Assembly (NCBI RefSeq): GCF_000338295.1
Contig: NZ_ANMO01000116.1
Location: forward strand, 86,191-150,190
Origin: Rhodopirellula europaea 6C
GTDB taxonomy: Bacteria > Planctomycetota > Planctomycetia > Pirellulales > Pirellulaceae
Direction: 5' to 3'
Length of the DNA stretch: 64,000 nucleotides
Positions 47,015 through 56,180 of the stretch are shown here, piece after piece; the stretch's first letter is position 1; every line of letters begins with the position of its first letter. The position numbers were made by a program, and so were the translations under genes. Below the pieces are notes generated by a model, which ran no database searches, was not told the DNA's origin, and saw only the letters and a program-made list of their open reading frames with translations.

Positions 47015-48520
47015 TTACGATGCGTTTTCGATCCAGCGGACGAGGCTTCGTACCATCACGCCGGTGGCACCTGCGTCACGATGAGGCTTGGGCGAGTCAA
47101 CGAAGGCTGGGCCAGCGATGTCGATGTGAACCCAAGGCACGTCGGCGACAAAGTTCTCCAGGAATTTCGCGGCGGTGATGGCGCCGCCCCAGCGACCTTC
47201 GCCGACGTTCTTGATGTCGGCCACCTTGCTTTTGACTTTGTCGTCGTACAGCGAGAACATCGGCAATTGCCAAACGGGTTCGCACTCGGATTCCGCTGCG
47301 TTTTGAACCGCGTCGCAAAGGGTTTGGTCGTTGGTCATCAATCCGGCGACATCGATTCCCAGGGCCACCATGCAAGCACCGGTGAGCGTGGCCAGGTCGA
47401 CGATGGCTTGGGGTTTTTGTTGCACAGCAACGTCCAGGGTGTCGGCCAAAACCACGCGGCCTTCGGCGTCGGTGTTGAGGATCTCGATCGTTTTGCCGCT
47501 GCGGGTTTCGATTACGTCGCCGAGTTTGTAGCTGTCGCCGCTGACCATGTTTTCAGCGAGCCCACACAGTCCGATGACGTTGCGTGGCACCTTCAGTTTC
47601 GCAAGTGCGTTCATCACGCCAACGACGGTCGCGGCACCCGCCATGTCGCACTTCATGTCGACCATCCCGTCGCTGGGTTTGAGTGACAATCCACCGGAAT
47701 CAAATGTGACGCCTTTGCCGACGATCACGAGCGGGGCTTCATCGCCACCGCCGTCGTGACGCAGCATCACCAAACGCGGTGGGCTGGTGGATGCTCGACC
47801 GACCGCCAGGATGGCTCGGCAATTTTCAGCTTCCAGTTTTTTCTCATCCCAGACTTCGCACTTCAGTCCGCAATCGCTGGCAATCTTTTCAGCGTATTGA
47901 GCGAAGCCGGTTGGGTTCATGATCGACGGTGGCTCGTTGACCAGACGCCGTGTGTGATTGATCGATTGGCCGAGCTTTTCGCCTCGCGAAACGGCTTCGG
48001 CTGAGTAACCAACAAACGCGATCGCGTTGGGAACCGAGACGGATGGTTCGCGTTGATACAGGTGTTGGCCTTCGCACCCGGAGACCGCACCGGCAACGAC
48101 GGCATCGTGATTGTCGGCGGTGATACCATCGCCCAATGCGAACGTGATTTGCTGGCGAGGTTTGCTGGCCAAGCTGCGAATCACGGCGGCCCCCAGTTCA
48201 ATTGCGGCACCGCGAGTTCGTTTGTCGCTTGCGCCCAGACCAGCGAGCACGATCCATGGTGTTTGAGCGTCGCCGGTTGCGAAGCTGGTCAGCTCACCCG
48301 GTTTGCCATTCACTTCGCCGGAGTCGCACGCGTTTTGAACGGTCTTGGCGAGCGATTCAGGCAACGCCGAGATGGCAACGCATTTCGCGGTTGCTTTGCC
48401 GTCGGATGATTCCGCTGAATCGCCGGCCGGTTCGACGCCGAGGACCAGCACGCCTGCTTTGGCGAGGTCGAGTTTGGCTTCGGCGGTCAGGGTCAACGAA
48501 GGGAAAGGCAAAGGTTGCAT
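47015..48520 (-). CDS. pepA: Leucyl aminopeptidase (M17)
   Basis: A 501-residue cytosolic two-metal aminopeptidase that removes N-terminal residues during peptide recycling. The C-terminal catalytic domain has Lys269 and Asp274 in VGKGVTFDSGGLSLKPSDGM, MKCDMAGAATVVGVM, and Asp351, Glu353, Arg355 in the signature NTDAEGRVVLADTL, one residue off the E. coli PepA numbering. The N-terminal domain (LTLTAEAKLDLAKAGVLVLG) is typical of the family. The C-terminus WVHIDIAGPAFVDSPKPHRD is also conserved. In some bacteria PepA also binds DNA at recombination sites; nothing here addresses that. It has its own upstream region 72 bases after the NtrC gene. Confidence 0.95.
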   Translation of the reverse strand: MQPLPFPSLTLTAEAKLDLAKAGVLVLGVEPAGDSAESSDGKATAKCVAISALPESLAKTVQNACDSGEVNGKPGELTSFATGDAQTPWIVLAGLGASDKRTRGAAIELGAAVIRSLASKPRQQITFALGDGITADNHDAVVAGAVSGCEGQHLYQREPSVSVPNAIAFVGYSAEAVSRGEKLGQSINHTRRLVNEPPSIMNPTGFAQYAEKIASDCGLKCEVWDEKKLEAENCRAILAVGRASTSPPRLVMLRHDGGGDEAPLVIVGKGVTFDSGGLSLKPSDGMVDMKCDMAGAATVVGVMNALAKLKVPRNVIGLCGLAENMVSGDSYKLGDVIETRSGKTIEILNTDAEGRVVLADTLDVAVQQKPQAIVDLATLTGACMVALGIDVAGLMTNDQTLCDAVQNAAESECEPVWQLPMFSLYDDKVKSKVADIKNVGEGRWGGAITAAKFLENFVADVPWVHIDIAGPAFVDSPKPHRDAGATGVMVRSLVRWIENAS

Positions 48521-48592
48521 TCTTGGATCCGGTAGCGATTGAAAGGACGGGAAGTTGCTGGTCGAGAAGCGGTGAATTGTCGAGACGATGGT

Positions 48593-50050
48593 CTACGATT
48601 TGGCTTCCGCTTCGTCTTCATCTTTTTTGTATTGGTCGAGTCGGCGATAGAGCGTTCGAGCGCCGATTTGAAGGATTTTCGCTGCTTCTTCGCGATTGTT
48701 ACCGGTTAGTTTCAGCGTCTCTTCGATTGCCCAGCGTTCAATTTCAGCCAGCGGCCTGCCGACGAAATTCATGTTGCCTTCGATCAAAGCGGGGCCTTGC
48801 GACTCTTCGCCCTCTTGAGGTGCGTCGTCGATCAACTCCGGCGGCAAATCGTCTTCGTCGAGCGACCCGTCGGTGTCCAGCACCACCATCGTTTCGACAA
48901 AGTTTCGAAGCTGGCGGATGTTGCCGGGCCAATCGTAGGCAAAGAATTTCTTGGTCACCGCGGGAGTGAAATGGGCAGACGATTTGCCATGCCGCCGCAA
49001 GAACATTTTGCGAAAATGGTCCATCAACGCGATCACATCGTCACGGCGTTCCCGCAATGGCGGCAACTCGATCGTCACCACCTTGAGTCGAAAGTAAAGG
49101 TCGTTCCGGAATGTTCCCGCGTCGATCATTTCTTCGAGTGGCCGGTTGGTGGCCGAGATCAAACGAACGTTGACCTTGATCGACTTGTTTCCACCGACGC
49201 GAGTGATTTGGCTTTCTTCCAGCACTCGCAGCAGCTTGATCTGGGTGCTCATCGGCATGTCGCCGACTTCGTCCAAAAACAGCGTGCCGCCGTTGGCATA
49301 TTCAAACGCACCTTCTCGGTCTGAGACAGCGTCGGTGAAGGATCCTTTGACGTGGCCGAACAGTTCGCTCTCGACCAAATTCTCGGACACCGCCCGTGTG
49401 TTGAGCGCGACGATGCGTTTGTTTTTACGAGGGCTGTTTTGGTGGATGGCTTGTGCCACCATTTCTTTGCCGGTTCCGGATTCACCGGTGATCAGCACGG
49501 TAGCATCCGTGGCCGCGATGCGTCGCAAACGATCGATGACCGTCTGCATTTTTTTGCTGGTGTAGATGATGCCTTCGAAACCGAATCGTTCATCGAGTCG
49601 CTGCATCAACTCGGTGTTTGTTCGTCGCAGTTCGACGTTCTCGGCTGCCTTCTCGACGATTGCCCGGAGGCGACTGGGAGTGATCGGTTTCTCAAGGAAA
49701 TTGAACGCGCCTTGCTGCATCGCTTCGACAGCAATCGGAACCGTCGCGTGCCCGGTCACCATCACGACTTCGCATTCGGGCAGCCGTTCCTTTGCCAGGG
49801 CGAGGATTTTCATTCCGTCAACGTCGTTCATCACCATGTCCGTGATGATGATGTCGAACGTTTCTCGCTGGATCAGGGCGGCCGCATCGGGGCCGCTGGT
49901 TGCGACTTCGCAAACGTAGCCGACCTTCTCCAGACTCTCCGTCATCGCTCGCGCGTGGGCAGCTTCATTGTCGACCACCAACAGACGGTACTTCGAACGA
50001 TCCGGCGGTTCGGCGGGAGAATCGGTGGCGGCAGTGAGATCGGAAGTCAT
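48593..50050 (-). CDS. Sigma-54-type response regulator (NtrC family)
   Basis: A 485-residue receiver-AAA+-HTH regulator. The receiver has Asp27, phosphoacceptor Asp71 (FDIIITDMVMNDVDG) and Lys121 (LEKPIT). The AAA+ domain has Walker A GESGTGKE at 189-196, Walker B TLFLDE at 256-261 and the sensor NRPLEEMI. The loop that contacts sigma-54, normally GAFTGA, is G236-S-F-T-D-A241. The C-terminal Fis-type HTH reads LAEIERWAIEETLKLTGNNR, then EEAAKILQIGARTLYRRLDQ. It activates transcription from sigma-54 promoters after phosphorylation. No histidine kinase is next to it. The upstream side carries the IVP-like element. Because of the altered loop, activation of sigma-54 is less certain than the architecture. 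Confidence 0.93.
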   Translation of the reverse strand: MTSDLTAATDSPAEPPDRSKYRLLVVDNEAAHARAMTESLEKVGYVCEVATSGPDAAALIQRETFDIIITDMVMNDVDGMKILALAKERLPECEVVMVTGHATVPIAVEAMQQGAFNFLEKPITPSRLRAIVEKAAENVELRRTNTELMQRLDERFGFEGIIYTSKKMQTVIDRLRRIAATDATVLITGESGTGKEMVAQAIHQNSPRKNKRIVALNTRAVSENLVESELFGHVKGSFTDAVSDREGAFEYANGGTLFLDEVGDMPMSTQIKLLRVLEESQITRVGGNKSIKVNVRLISATNRPLEEMIDAGTFRNDLYFRLKVVTIELPPLRERRDDVIALMDHFRKMFLRRHGKSSAHFTPAVTKKFFAYDWPGNIRQLRNFVETMVVLDTDGSLDEDDLPPELIDDAPQEGEESQGPALIEGNMNFVGRPLAEIERWAIEETLKLTGNNREEAAKILQIGARTLYRRLDQYKKDEDEAEAKS

Positions 50051-50300
50051 TCAAATCAGACGGATGACGAGAAGGGCTGACGAAAAACGACCCCATTTCG
50101 CGGTCGCGAGCCTAGATTCTAAGCCAGTCGAGTTCCCTGGGAACCATGTCTCCGAAACCGGTTCTCGGGGCTTCCACCCTGAGCTACTGATGACGGCCCC
50201 ATCCGGGGCGAGTTCGTCGCAATGGCTCCGGGGGAGTCTTCCCATGAGACGCGAGAGGCAACACGCAAATTGAAGATGGCTTTGCTTGCCGATTGCGGTC

Positions 50301-50330
50301 ATTGAAAAAGTCAAATTGACAATTTGAAAT
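50301..50330. repeat. Left terminal inverted repeat of the IVS-like element
   Basis: ATTGAAAAAGTCAAATTGAC followed by AATTTGAAAT. It pairs with 50764-50793 at 27 of 30 positions. Mismatches are at repeat positions 12, 25 and 26. The repeat stops abruptly outside 50301, where flanks no longer match. Confidence 0.85.
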
Positions 50331-50367
50331 TGTGAATTTGTTTGGTCTCCTGCCGGCGAGCGACCCA

Positions 50368-50739
50368 ATGGATCAGCGTGGTGAAGATTTAGAAGATCGG
50401 CTACTGGATTTTGCGACACGCGTCGGGAAATTGGTCGAAGCGTTGCCGGAGACCCGCCTGGGGCGGCACATTGCCGGCCAACTGGTGCGAAGTGGTACTT
50501 CGCCCGCACCCAACTATGCCGAAGCGTGTGCTGCTGAAAGCAAGAAGGACTTCGTTCACAAGCTGGGGATCGCGTTGAAGGAGCTTCGTGAATCGCGAAC
50601 TTGGGTCAAGCTGATTTTGAAGTCGGAGATGCTTTCCGATGACCGCATCAAACCGCTTCTCGATGAGTGCATCCAACTGTGCAACATCATTGGGAAATCT
50701 GTTGTGACGGCAAAAGCAAATCTCCAGAACCCGAAGTAG
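50368..50739 (+). CDS. Four-helix bundle protein, 23S rRNA IVP/S23 family
   Basis: A 123-residue helical protein of the IVP/S23 (TIGR02436) group. Diagnostic segments are DLEDRLLDFATRVGKLVEAL, the signature GQLVRSGTSPAPNYAEACAA, ESKKDFVHKLGIALKELRES and RTWVKLILKSEM. Relatives form pentameric four-helix bundles encoded in 23S rRNA intervening sequences; a distinct relative is the Avd accessory of diversity-generating retroelements. No reverse transcriptase or template repeat is near. Function is unknown; nucleic-acid binding is likely from its basic surface. I prefer ATG 50368, where family similarity starts; GTG 50332 is in frame and overlaps the left repeat's edge. It lies between the 3' end of the SHD1 gene and the 5' end of the NtrC gene. 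Confidence 0.9.
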   Translation: MDQRGEDLEDRLLDFATRVGKLVEALPETRLGRHIAGQLVRSGTSPAPNYAEACAAESKKDFVHKLGIALKELRESRTWVKLILKSEMLSDDRIKPLLDECIQLCNIIGKSVVTAKANLQNPK

Positions 50740-50763
50740 CTGTCCTCCAACCAACAATTTGAA

Positions 50764-50793
50764 ATTTACAATTGTCAATTTAACTTTTTCAAT
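50764..50793. repeat. Right terminal inverted repeat of the IVS-like element
   Basis: Reads ATTTACAATTGTCAATTTAA then CTTTTTCAAT on the plus strand, the near-complement of 50301-50330. It begins 24 bases after the four-helix-bundle stop codon and ends 45 bases before the SHD1 gene's stop. Confidence 0.85.
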
Positions 50794-50838
50794 TGCCTTC
50801 GCCGCGGACGTCCTGACCATTGGGCCTAAATCGGCGAG

Positions 50839-52572
50839 TCATTCTGCTACGACTTGGAATGGATTGGCGGCGGCTTCGGATTCTTTTTGGAATCGTTCGG
50901 CGAGGTCGGCGTCTTTTTCTGAGAGTGCTGCCAGCGGGACTTCGATGGTTTTATTGTCGGCGGATTTCAGGCGAAGCTTGCCGTCCTTGATCGCTAGGAA
51001 GGACGCCTCGATTTTGAACTTCCCGGTTTTGTCCGTCCAAGTTCGGATCGCATCCATTTCAGATTCGGAATCAGCTTCTTCCATCTCTTCCGGTTCATTC
51101 ACCACAACCTTGGGTTTCGGAGCGGCACGCCGAGTTCGCGGGACCGGCCGTGTGTTGACAGGCTGCTGAACTGTGTCGGGCGGGTAACGCAGCAGCGAAA
51201 CATTGACGCGTTCGACGCGGCCATTCCCGCCAACGGACTGCACCGAGACTTCGTTGCGTTCGTGGATCTCTTTCACTTCCACCGCTTCGTAGCCGCTGAA
51301 CCGTTCTCGTGATTTGGCCAAAATCTGACCGACAACCAAACGGCTGGCCGTTGTGACCGGGCCACCGGTCCGCTTCACCGTTCCAATCCCGCGGCTGTAA
51401 TCGCGACGGTCTTCCGCCATCTGCTTGATCGATTCGTCGTAGCGAGCCGCCGCCGAATAGTAAAAGTATTTCAGGTTGTTGTCGGAGATTTCTGCCCGTT
51501 TCAAAAGTGCTTGTGCGAGCTCGGGGTCTTGTCGTTGATTCCTGGAATTCAGTTCTGACATGGCACGGTGAGCCTCAGCGACAGACGAACCCGGGGCCAA
51601 CGCTTGCAGCCACTGCTTGCGTTCCGCGTCCGTGAATGGACGCGTGCGTTTGAGAGTCGCTTCTTTCGCCGCAGCGATTTTGGCGGCGCGTTCCTGTTCC
51701 GTTTCACGAACAAGCGAAATGGAAACGGGAACCTTCACTTCCACACCATCCTCAGCTTGGAAGATCACCCGATTGATTTGCAGTTGTTCATAGAAGCCAT
51801 CGTCCAAGTTGAAGAACGCGATGCCTTCACCCTGCATCTTCAGCGGTGGATCGGATTCAGGAGCGGATAACTCGTATTGGTGGTCAATCTTCATCCGGTT
51901 GCGAACCGCTGGATGAGCGACGTACTTCCACTTCTCAGTCGCGATGGAAAGCTTTTTGTTGTTCAGACCCGCGTGGCTGGCGAACGACGGTGTCATTCCA
52001 AAGGGGCTGCTGACGCGTGCGATGGTGGTTGTGTCGGATTCATCCCAAGTCACTGCAACATCGGCACCGTTGTCGGCTGCGCGTTGATTGACGGGAGCCG
52101 CATCGGCTGGAGGCAATGGAGCGATAGCGAGTTGCCCAAGCGTTCCCAGTAGAAGGCCTATCATCTCGTCTCGTTGTACCACCTCGACTTTGCCACTCGG
52201 GGTGATGCCCAACAAGGCTCCCCGGCATGAAACTGATTCGAGAGTCGGCAAAGGCGAGTCGCTGCTACTGCGAAAGAATGAGTGGGAGCGGGAGTGTTTG
52301 CCCTGCAGGTCTCCCGTCACGTTCAGTTGGATCAATTCCGGCGTGGCGGATTTGACGTGATAAGTCAACGTGCCGGGGTACTTGCCAGCGTCCTTACCGA
52401 TGCCGATCTGAATGTTGATTTTGTAGGTGACCGTTTCGCCAACCTTCGAGCTGAAACGAACCGGTTCAGCTGCTGAGGCAGAAGACGTGGTCAGCAATGA
52501 GTCGCATGTTGCCATGCCAAATAACAGCATGCCGACCAGGAGGGTCAACGAACCATTCAATCGATGAGTCAT
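50839..52572 (-). CDS. Exported SHD1-domain protein
   Basis: A 577-residue exported protein. A signal peptide (LTLLVGMLLFGMATCDSLLT) precedes a beta-rich N-terminal half (VRFSSKVGETVTYKINIQIG, GTLTYHVKSATPELIQLNVT). A helical segment with PFTDAERKQWLQALAPGSSV follows. The C-terminus has an SHD1 fold (SLA1 homology domain 1): RTWTDKTGKFKIEASFLAIK, DGKLRLKSADNKTIEVPLAA, LSEKDADLAERFQKE. In yeast Sla1 this domain binds NPFx(1,2)D endocytosis signals. Planctomycetes have many SHD1 proteins; their ligands are unknown. Preceding it are about 20 residues rich in Glu/Asp (EEMEEADSESEMDA). It is monocistronic between carB's terminator and the IVS-like element. Confidence 0.85.
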   Translation of the reverse strand: MTHRLNGSLTLLVGMLLFGMATCDSLLTTSSASAAEPVRFSSKVGETVTYKINIQIGIGKDAGKYPGTLTYHVKSATPELIQLNVTGDLQGKHSRSHSFFRSSSDSPLPTLESVSCRGALLGITPSGKVEVVQRDEMIGLLLGTLGQLAIAPLPPADAAPVNQRAADNGADVAVTWDESDTTTIARVSSPFGMTPSFASHAGLNNKKLSIATEKWKYVAHPAVRNRMKIDHQYELSAPESDPPLKMQGEGIAFFNLDDGFYEQLQINRVIFQAEDGVEVKVPVSISLVRETEQERAAKIAAAKEATLKRTRPFTDAERKQWLQALAPGSSVAEAHRAMSELNSRNQRQDPELAQALLKRAEISDNNLKYFYYSAAARYDESIKQMAEDRRDYSRGIGTVKRTGGPVTTASRLVVGQILAKSRERFSGYEAVEVKEIHERNEVSVQSVGGNGRVERVNVSLLRYPPDTVQQPVNTRPVPRTRRAAPKPKVVVNEPEEMEEADSESEMDAIRTWTDKTGKFKIEASFLAIKDGKLRLKSADNKTIEVPLAALSEKDADLAERFQKESEAAANPFQVVAE

Positions 52573-52643
52573 GTCGTCGTCGCCTGAGAAAATGGGAGTA
52601 GAAGACCCCCATGTTAATGACTCGACGCATCCTCTGTGAACGG

Positions 52644-52669
52644 AAACAGCCGCTCAATGGCGGCTGTTT
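52644..52669 (-). terminator. Likely intrinsic terminator of carB
   Basis: A perfect 10-base-pair stem AAACAGCCGC/GCGGCTGTTT (52644-52653 and 52660-52669) with a 6-base loop lies 22 bases past the carB stop. On the minus strand the stem ends in TGTTT, followed by CCGTTC, so the T-tract is weak. The symmetrical A/T ends could stop transcription either way. Confidence 0.65.
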
Positions 52670-52690
52670 CTTGAAACGTTCACACTGAAA

Positions 52691-55600
52691 TCAGGCGTTT
52701 TGTGCGTACCGGCGTTGCAGCGATTCGACTTCCATCGGTGTGTCACGCATGGCGACCATCGCTCGAACGGCGGCTTCAGCGGCGGCCAAAGTGGTGATGC
52801 AGGGCACGCCATGTTGCACACCGGCGGCTCGGATCTTGCCTTCGTCCGTCCGAGCTCCCTTGCCCGATGGAGTGTTCAAGATCAACTGAACGTCGTCGTT
52901 TTTCAGGTAGTCGATCAGGTTGGGGTGACCTTCGGACAGCTTCTTCACTCGGGTCACCGCGACGCCGGATTCTTCCAAACGGACCGCGGTGCCCTCGGTG
53001 GCCAGCAGTTCGAAGCCCAATTCGATCAAAGACTTGCCGAGTGATTCGGCGGATTCTTTGTGGTTGGCGGAGAGCGACAAGAAGATCTTGCCAGATTCCG
53101 GCAGAACGGTTCCCGCCGCGAGTTGGCTTTTGGCAAACGCGATCGAGAACAATTCGCTGACGCCCATGACTTCGCCGGTGCTCCGCATCTCGGGGCCGAG
53201 CACAATGTCGACGCCGGCAAATTTCCGGAACGGCAACACGCTCTCTTTGATCGAAACGTGGCGTGGAATCGGTTCTTCCGTGACGTTCAGTTTTTGCAGC
53301 GTTTCGCCCGCCATCACTTTCGTTGCGATGTTTGCGACCGGGACGCCGGTTGCTTTGGCGACGAACGGCACCGTGCGGCTGGCTCGTGGGTTCACTTCCA
53401 AAATGTAAAGCGTTGGCTGGGTGCCTTCCATTTTGACGGCGAACTGAATGTTCATCAGCCCGACCACATTCAAGCGTGCGGCCAGCTTTCTGGTCGCATC
53501 GCGAATTTCGGCCAGAACCGGTTGAGTCAGGCTGAACGGCGGGATGCAGCACGCCGAGTCGCCGGAGTGAACACCGGCTTCTTCGATGTGTTCCATGATC
53601 CCCATGATCACGCAATCGTTGCCATCGCTGATCGCGTCGACATCGACTTCGGTGGCGTCTTCGAGGAACCGATCGATCAACACAGGTTGCCCGTCGGCGA
53701 CGATGAATGCCTCGGCAACGTAGCGAGCGAATTGGGAATGGTCGTAGCAGATTTCCATCGCGCGGCCGCCGAGCACAAAGCTGGGGCGAACAAGTGCCGG
53801 ATAGCCGATGCGTTTGGCTTCGACTCGCGCTTCGTCCATGTTGCGAGCGATACCCGACGGCGGTTGTCGCAGTCCGAGTTCGTCGATCAGGCTGCTGAAC
53901 AATTCACGGTCTTCGGCGGTGTCGATCGTGTCGACGCTGGTGCCGATGATCGGCACGCCGGCTTGTTCCAAACCACGAGCCAAGTTGAGCGGCGTTTGGC
54001 CACCGAACTGAACGATCACACCATCGGGCTGCATCGCATCGCAGATGTTCAGCACGTCTTCGATCGTCAACGGTTCGAAGAACAAGATGTCCGATGTGTC
54101 GTAGTCGGTGCTGACCGTTTCCGGGTTGCTGTTGACCATGATCGATTCGATGCCGATTTCTTGCAGGGCAAACGAAGCGTGGCAGCAGCAATAATCGAAC
54201 TCGATGCCCTGGCCGATTCGGTTGGGGCCACCACCCAAAATGACGACCCGTTTCTTGTCGCCCTTGGCGGGGACTTCGGTTTCGGTTTCGTAGGTGCTGT
54301 AGTAGTACGGCGTGAAGGCTTCGAATTCAGCCGCACACGTGTCGACACTTTTGTAGACCGGACGGATGCCCATTTCCAAGCGTTTTGCTCGGACTTGAGA
54401 TTCCGTTTTCGACGTGATCGTTGCAATTTGGCGATCCGAGAATCCGCGACGTTTGGCGTCTCGCATCGTGTCCGCGTCGATCCCGTCCAACTTGCCGATC
54501 GCACGAAGATTGTCTTCGGTTTCGATCAGTTGTTGCAGGTGATCCAAGAACCACGGGTCGATGTTGGTCAGCGAATGAATCTCCGCCGCCGTCATTCCGT
54601 CTTTGAATGCGTAGCGGATGTAGAAGACTCGCTCGGAACCGGGAGTCGACAACTTCGCACGGATTTCGTCGCGGTTTGGTTGATCTTCGGTTCCCCAAAG
54701 ATCCTTTGGGTCACTACCAAATCCGAACGCGCCGACTTCCAAACCACGCAGGGCTTTTTGGAACGATTCTTGAAACGTCCGTCCAATCGACATGGTTTCG
54801 CCGACCGACTTCATTTGTGTGGTCAGCGTTGCGTCAGCTTCGGGGAATTTCTCGAATGCGAATCGAGGCATTTTGGTGACGACGTAATCGATCGTCGGCT
54901 CGAAGCAGGCTTTGGTTTTTTGCGTGATGTCGTTGGGCAATTCCCACAAACGATATCCGACCGCCAATTTCGCAGCGATCTTTGCAATCGGGAAACCGGT
55001 CGCTTTACTGGCCAGGGCCGAACTGCGACTGACTCGCGGGTTCATTTCAATCACGATCATCCGGCCCGTGTCAGGCTCGATCGCGAATTGAATGTTACTG
55101 CCTCCGGTTTCGACACCGATCTCGCGAATGACGGCCAACGATGCGTCACGCATCCGCTGGTATTCTTTGTCTGACAGCGTTTGTGCGGGGGCGACGGTGA
55201 TGGAGTCTCCCGTGTGGACGCCCATCGGGTCGAAGTTTTCGATGGCGCAAATGATCACGACGTTGTCGTCGCGGTCACGCATCACTTCCATCTCGTATTC
55301 TTTCCAACCAATGATCGATTCTTCGATCAAGACTTCTGTGACGGGCGATTGGTCCAGCCCGTTTTGCACCAGCGAATCGAAGTCGTCTTTGTTGTATGCG
55401 ATGGCAGAGCCACTGCCGCCCATCGTGAATGATGGGCGAACGACGGCAGGCAGACCGACTTCCGCCAGTGCTTCGCGTGCTTCGGCCAGCGTGTGGACGG
55501 TGAAGCCTTTGCAAACATCCAGCCCAATCTTTTCCATCGCCTTTTTGAACTGGTCGCGCTCTTCAGCTTTGGCGATGACCTTGGCGTTGGCGGCGATCAT

Positions 55601-55942
55601 TTCGACGCCGTATTTTTCGAGCACGCCGTTGGCGTCCAGGTCCATCGCGACGTTCAGACCGGTCTGGCCACCCAGAGTCGGCAGCAGTGCATCGGGACGC
55701 TCTTTCGCGATGACCTTTTCGACCATCTGCCAAGTCAGCGGTTCGATGTACGTTGCGTCGGCGGTCGCCGGGTCGGTCATGATCGTCGCTGGGTTGCTGT
55801 TGACCAGCACGACCTCATAACCTTCTTCGCGCAACGCTTTGCAGGCTTGGGTTCCTGAGTAATCGAATTCGCAAGCTTGGCCGATAACAATCGGGCCACT
55901 GCCAATGAGCAGAATCTTCTTGATGTCGTCGCGACGCGGCAC
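52691..55942 (-). CDS. carB: Carbamoyl phosphate synthase large subunit
   Basis: A 1083-residue enzyme making carbamoyl phosphate for arginine and pyrimidines from bicarbonate, ATP and glutamine-derived ammonia. Two ATP-grasp halves are evident: [40 protein letters not shown] and [17 protein letters not shown] in the first; [36 protein letters not shown] and [18 protein letters not shown] in the second. The C-terminal MGS-like allosteric domain ([20 protein letters not shown]) binds regulators. Length matches the family (E. coli 1073). It starts at GTG 55942. carA is not in the window. A stem-loop terminator follows at 52644. A plus-strand frame of 704 codons within it is a shadow. Confidence 0.97.
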   Translation of the reverse strand: MPRRDDIKKILLIGSGPIVIGQACEFDYSGTQACKALREEGYEVVLVNSNPATIMTDPATADATYIEPLTWQMVEKVIAKERPDALLPTLGGQTGLNVAMDLDANGVLEKYGVEMIAANAKVIAKAEERDQFKKAMEKIGLDVCKGFTVHTLAEAREALAEVGLPAVVRPSFTMGGSGSAIAYNKDDFDSLVQNGLDQSPVTEVLIEESIIGWKEYEMEVMRDRDDNVVIICAIENFDPMGVHTGDSITVAPAQTLSDKEYQRMRDASLAVIREIGVETGGSNIQFAIEPDTGRMIVIEMNPRVSRSSALASKATGFPIAKIAAKLAVGYRLWELPNDITQKTKACFEPTIDYVVTKMPRFAFEKFPEADATLTTQMKSVGETMSIGRTFQESFQKALRGLEVGAFGFGSDPKDLWGTEDQPNRDEIRAKLSTPGSERVFYIRYAFKDGMTAAEIHSLTNIDPWFLDHLQQLIETEDNLRAIGKLDGIDADTMRDAKRRGFSDRQIATITSKTESQVRAKRLEMGIRPVYKSVDTCAAEFEAFTPYYYSTYETETEVPAKGDKKRVVILGGGPNRIGQGIEFDYCCCHASFALQEIGIESIMVNSNPETVSTDYDTSDILFFEPLTIEDVLNICDAMQPDGVIVQFGGQTPLNLARGLEQAGVPIIGTSVDTIDTAEDRELFSSLIDELGLRQPPSGIARNMDEARVEAKRIGYPALVRPSFVLGGRAMEICYDHSQFARYVAEAFIVADGQPVLIDRFLEDATEVDVDAISDGNDCVIMGIMEHIEEAGVHSGDSACCIPPFSLTQPVLAEIRDATRKLAARLNVVGLMNIQFAVKMEGTQPTLYILEVNPRASRTVPFVAKATGVPVANIATKVMAGETLQKLNVTEEPIPRHVSIKESVLPFRKFAGVDIVLGPEMRSTGEVMGVSELFSIAFAKSQLAAGTVLPESGKIFLSLSANHKESAESLGKSLIELGFELLATEGTAVRLEESGVAVTRVKKLSEGHPNLIDYLKNDDVQLILNTPSGKGARTDEGKIRAAGVQHGVPCITTLAAAEAAVRAMVAMRDTPMEVESLQRRYAQNA

Positions 55943-56180
55943 GGAAACGATCCCAAAAGAGGGCGGAGGGGCTCGAATGGCTGGCGATCTGGTCGAGAGC
56001 CCACCGGCTGTGGGGGCTCAGGTTCGACGACGCCTGCCGTGAAAATTTCGGGAAGGATAACACGGTTTGGCCTCGGCGCAGAGGACCGGGGATCCGATCA
56101 AAATCGATTCGCCGAGAACTCTTGGCAGGATCCACCTTGCAGCCCCAGATTGGCGGCTAATTCGTCGGTAAGACGAATGT

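Larger units (their letters stand above)
50301..50793. mobile_element. IVS-like element: four-helix-bundle gene inside long inverted repeats
   Basis: A 493-base unit. Its ends, 50301-50330 and 50764-50793, are inverted repeats with 27 of 30 matches, AT-rich against a GC-rich background. The only gene inside encodes a protein of the 23S rRNA intervening-sequence (S23/IVP) family. A transcript would fold into a long stem with the gene in the loop, as do intervening sequences in 23S rRNA. No rRNA is present here, and I see no clear target-site duplication. Confidence 0.65.

Noticed and set aside
50368..50739. Reading the four-helix-bundle gene as the Avd component of a diversity-generating retroelement
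   Set aside because: No reverse transcriptase, template repeat or variable repeat is nearby; the signature fits the S23/IVP group better.
53060..55174. Plus-strand frame of 704 codons antisense to carB
   Set aside because: It lies fully inside carB, in its opposite strand, and has no family pattern; GC-biased codon use commonly leaves the antisense frame open.
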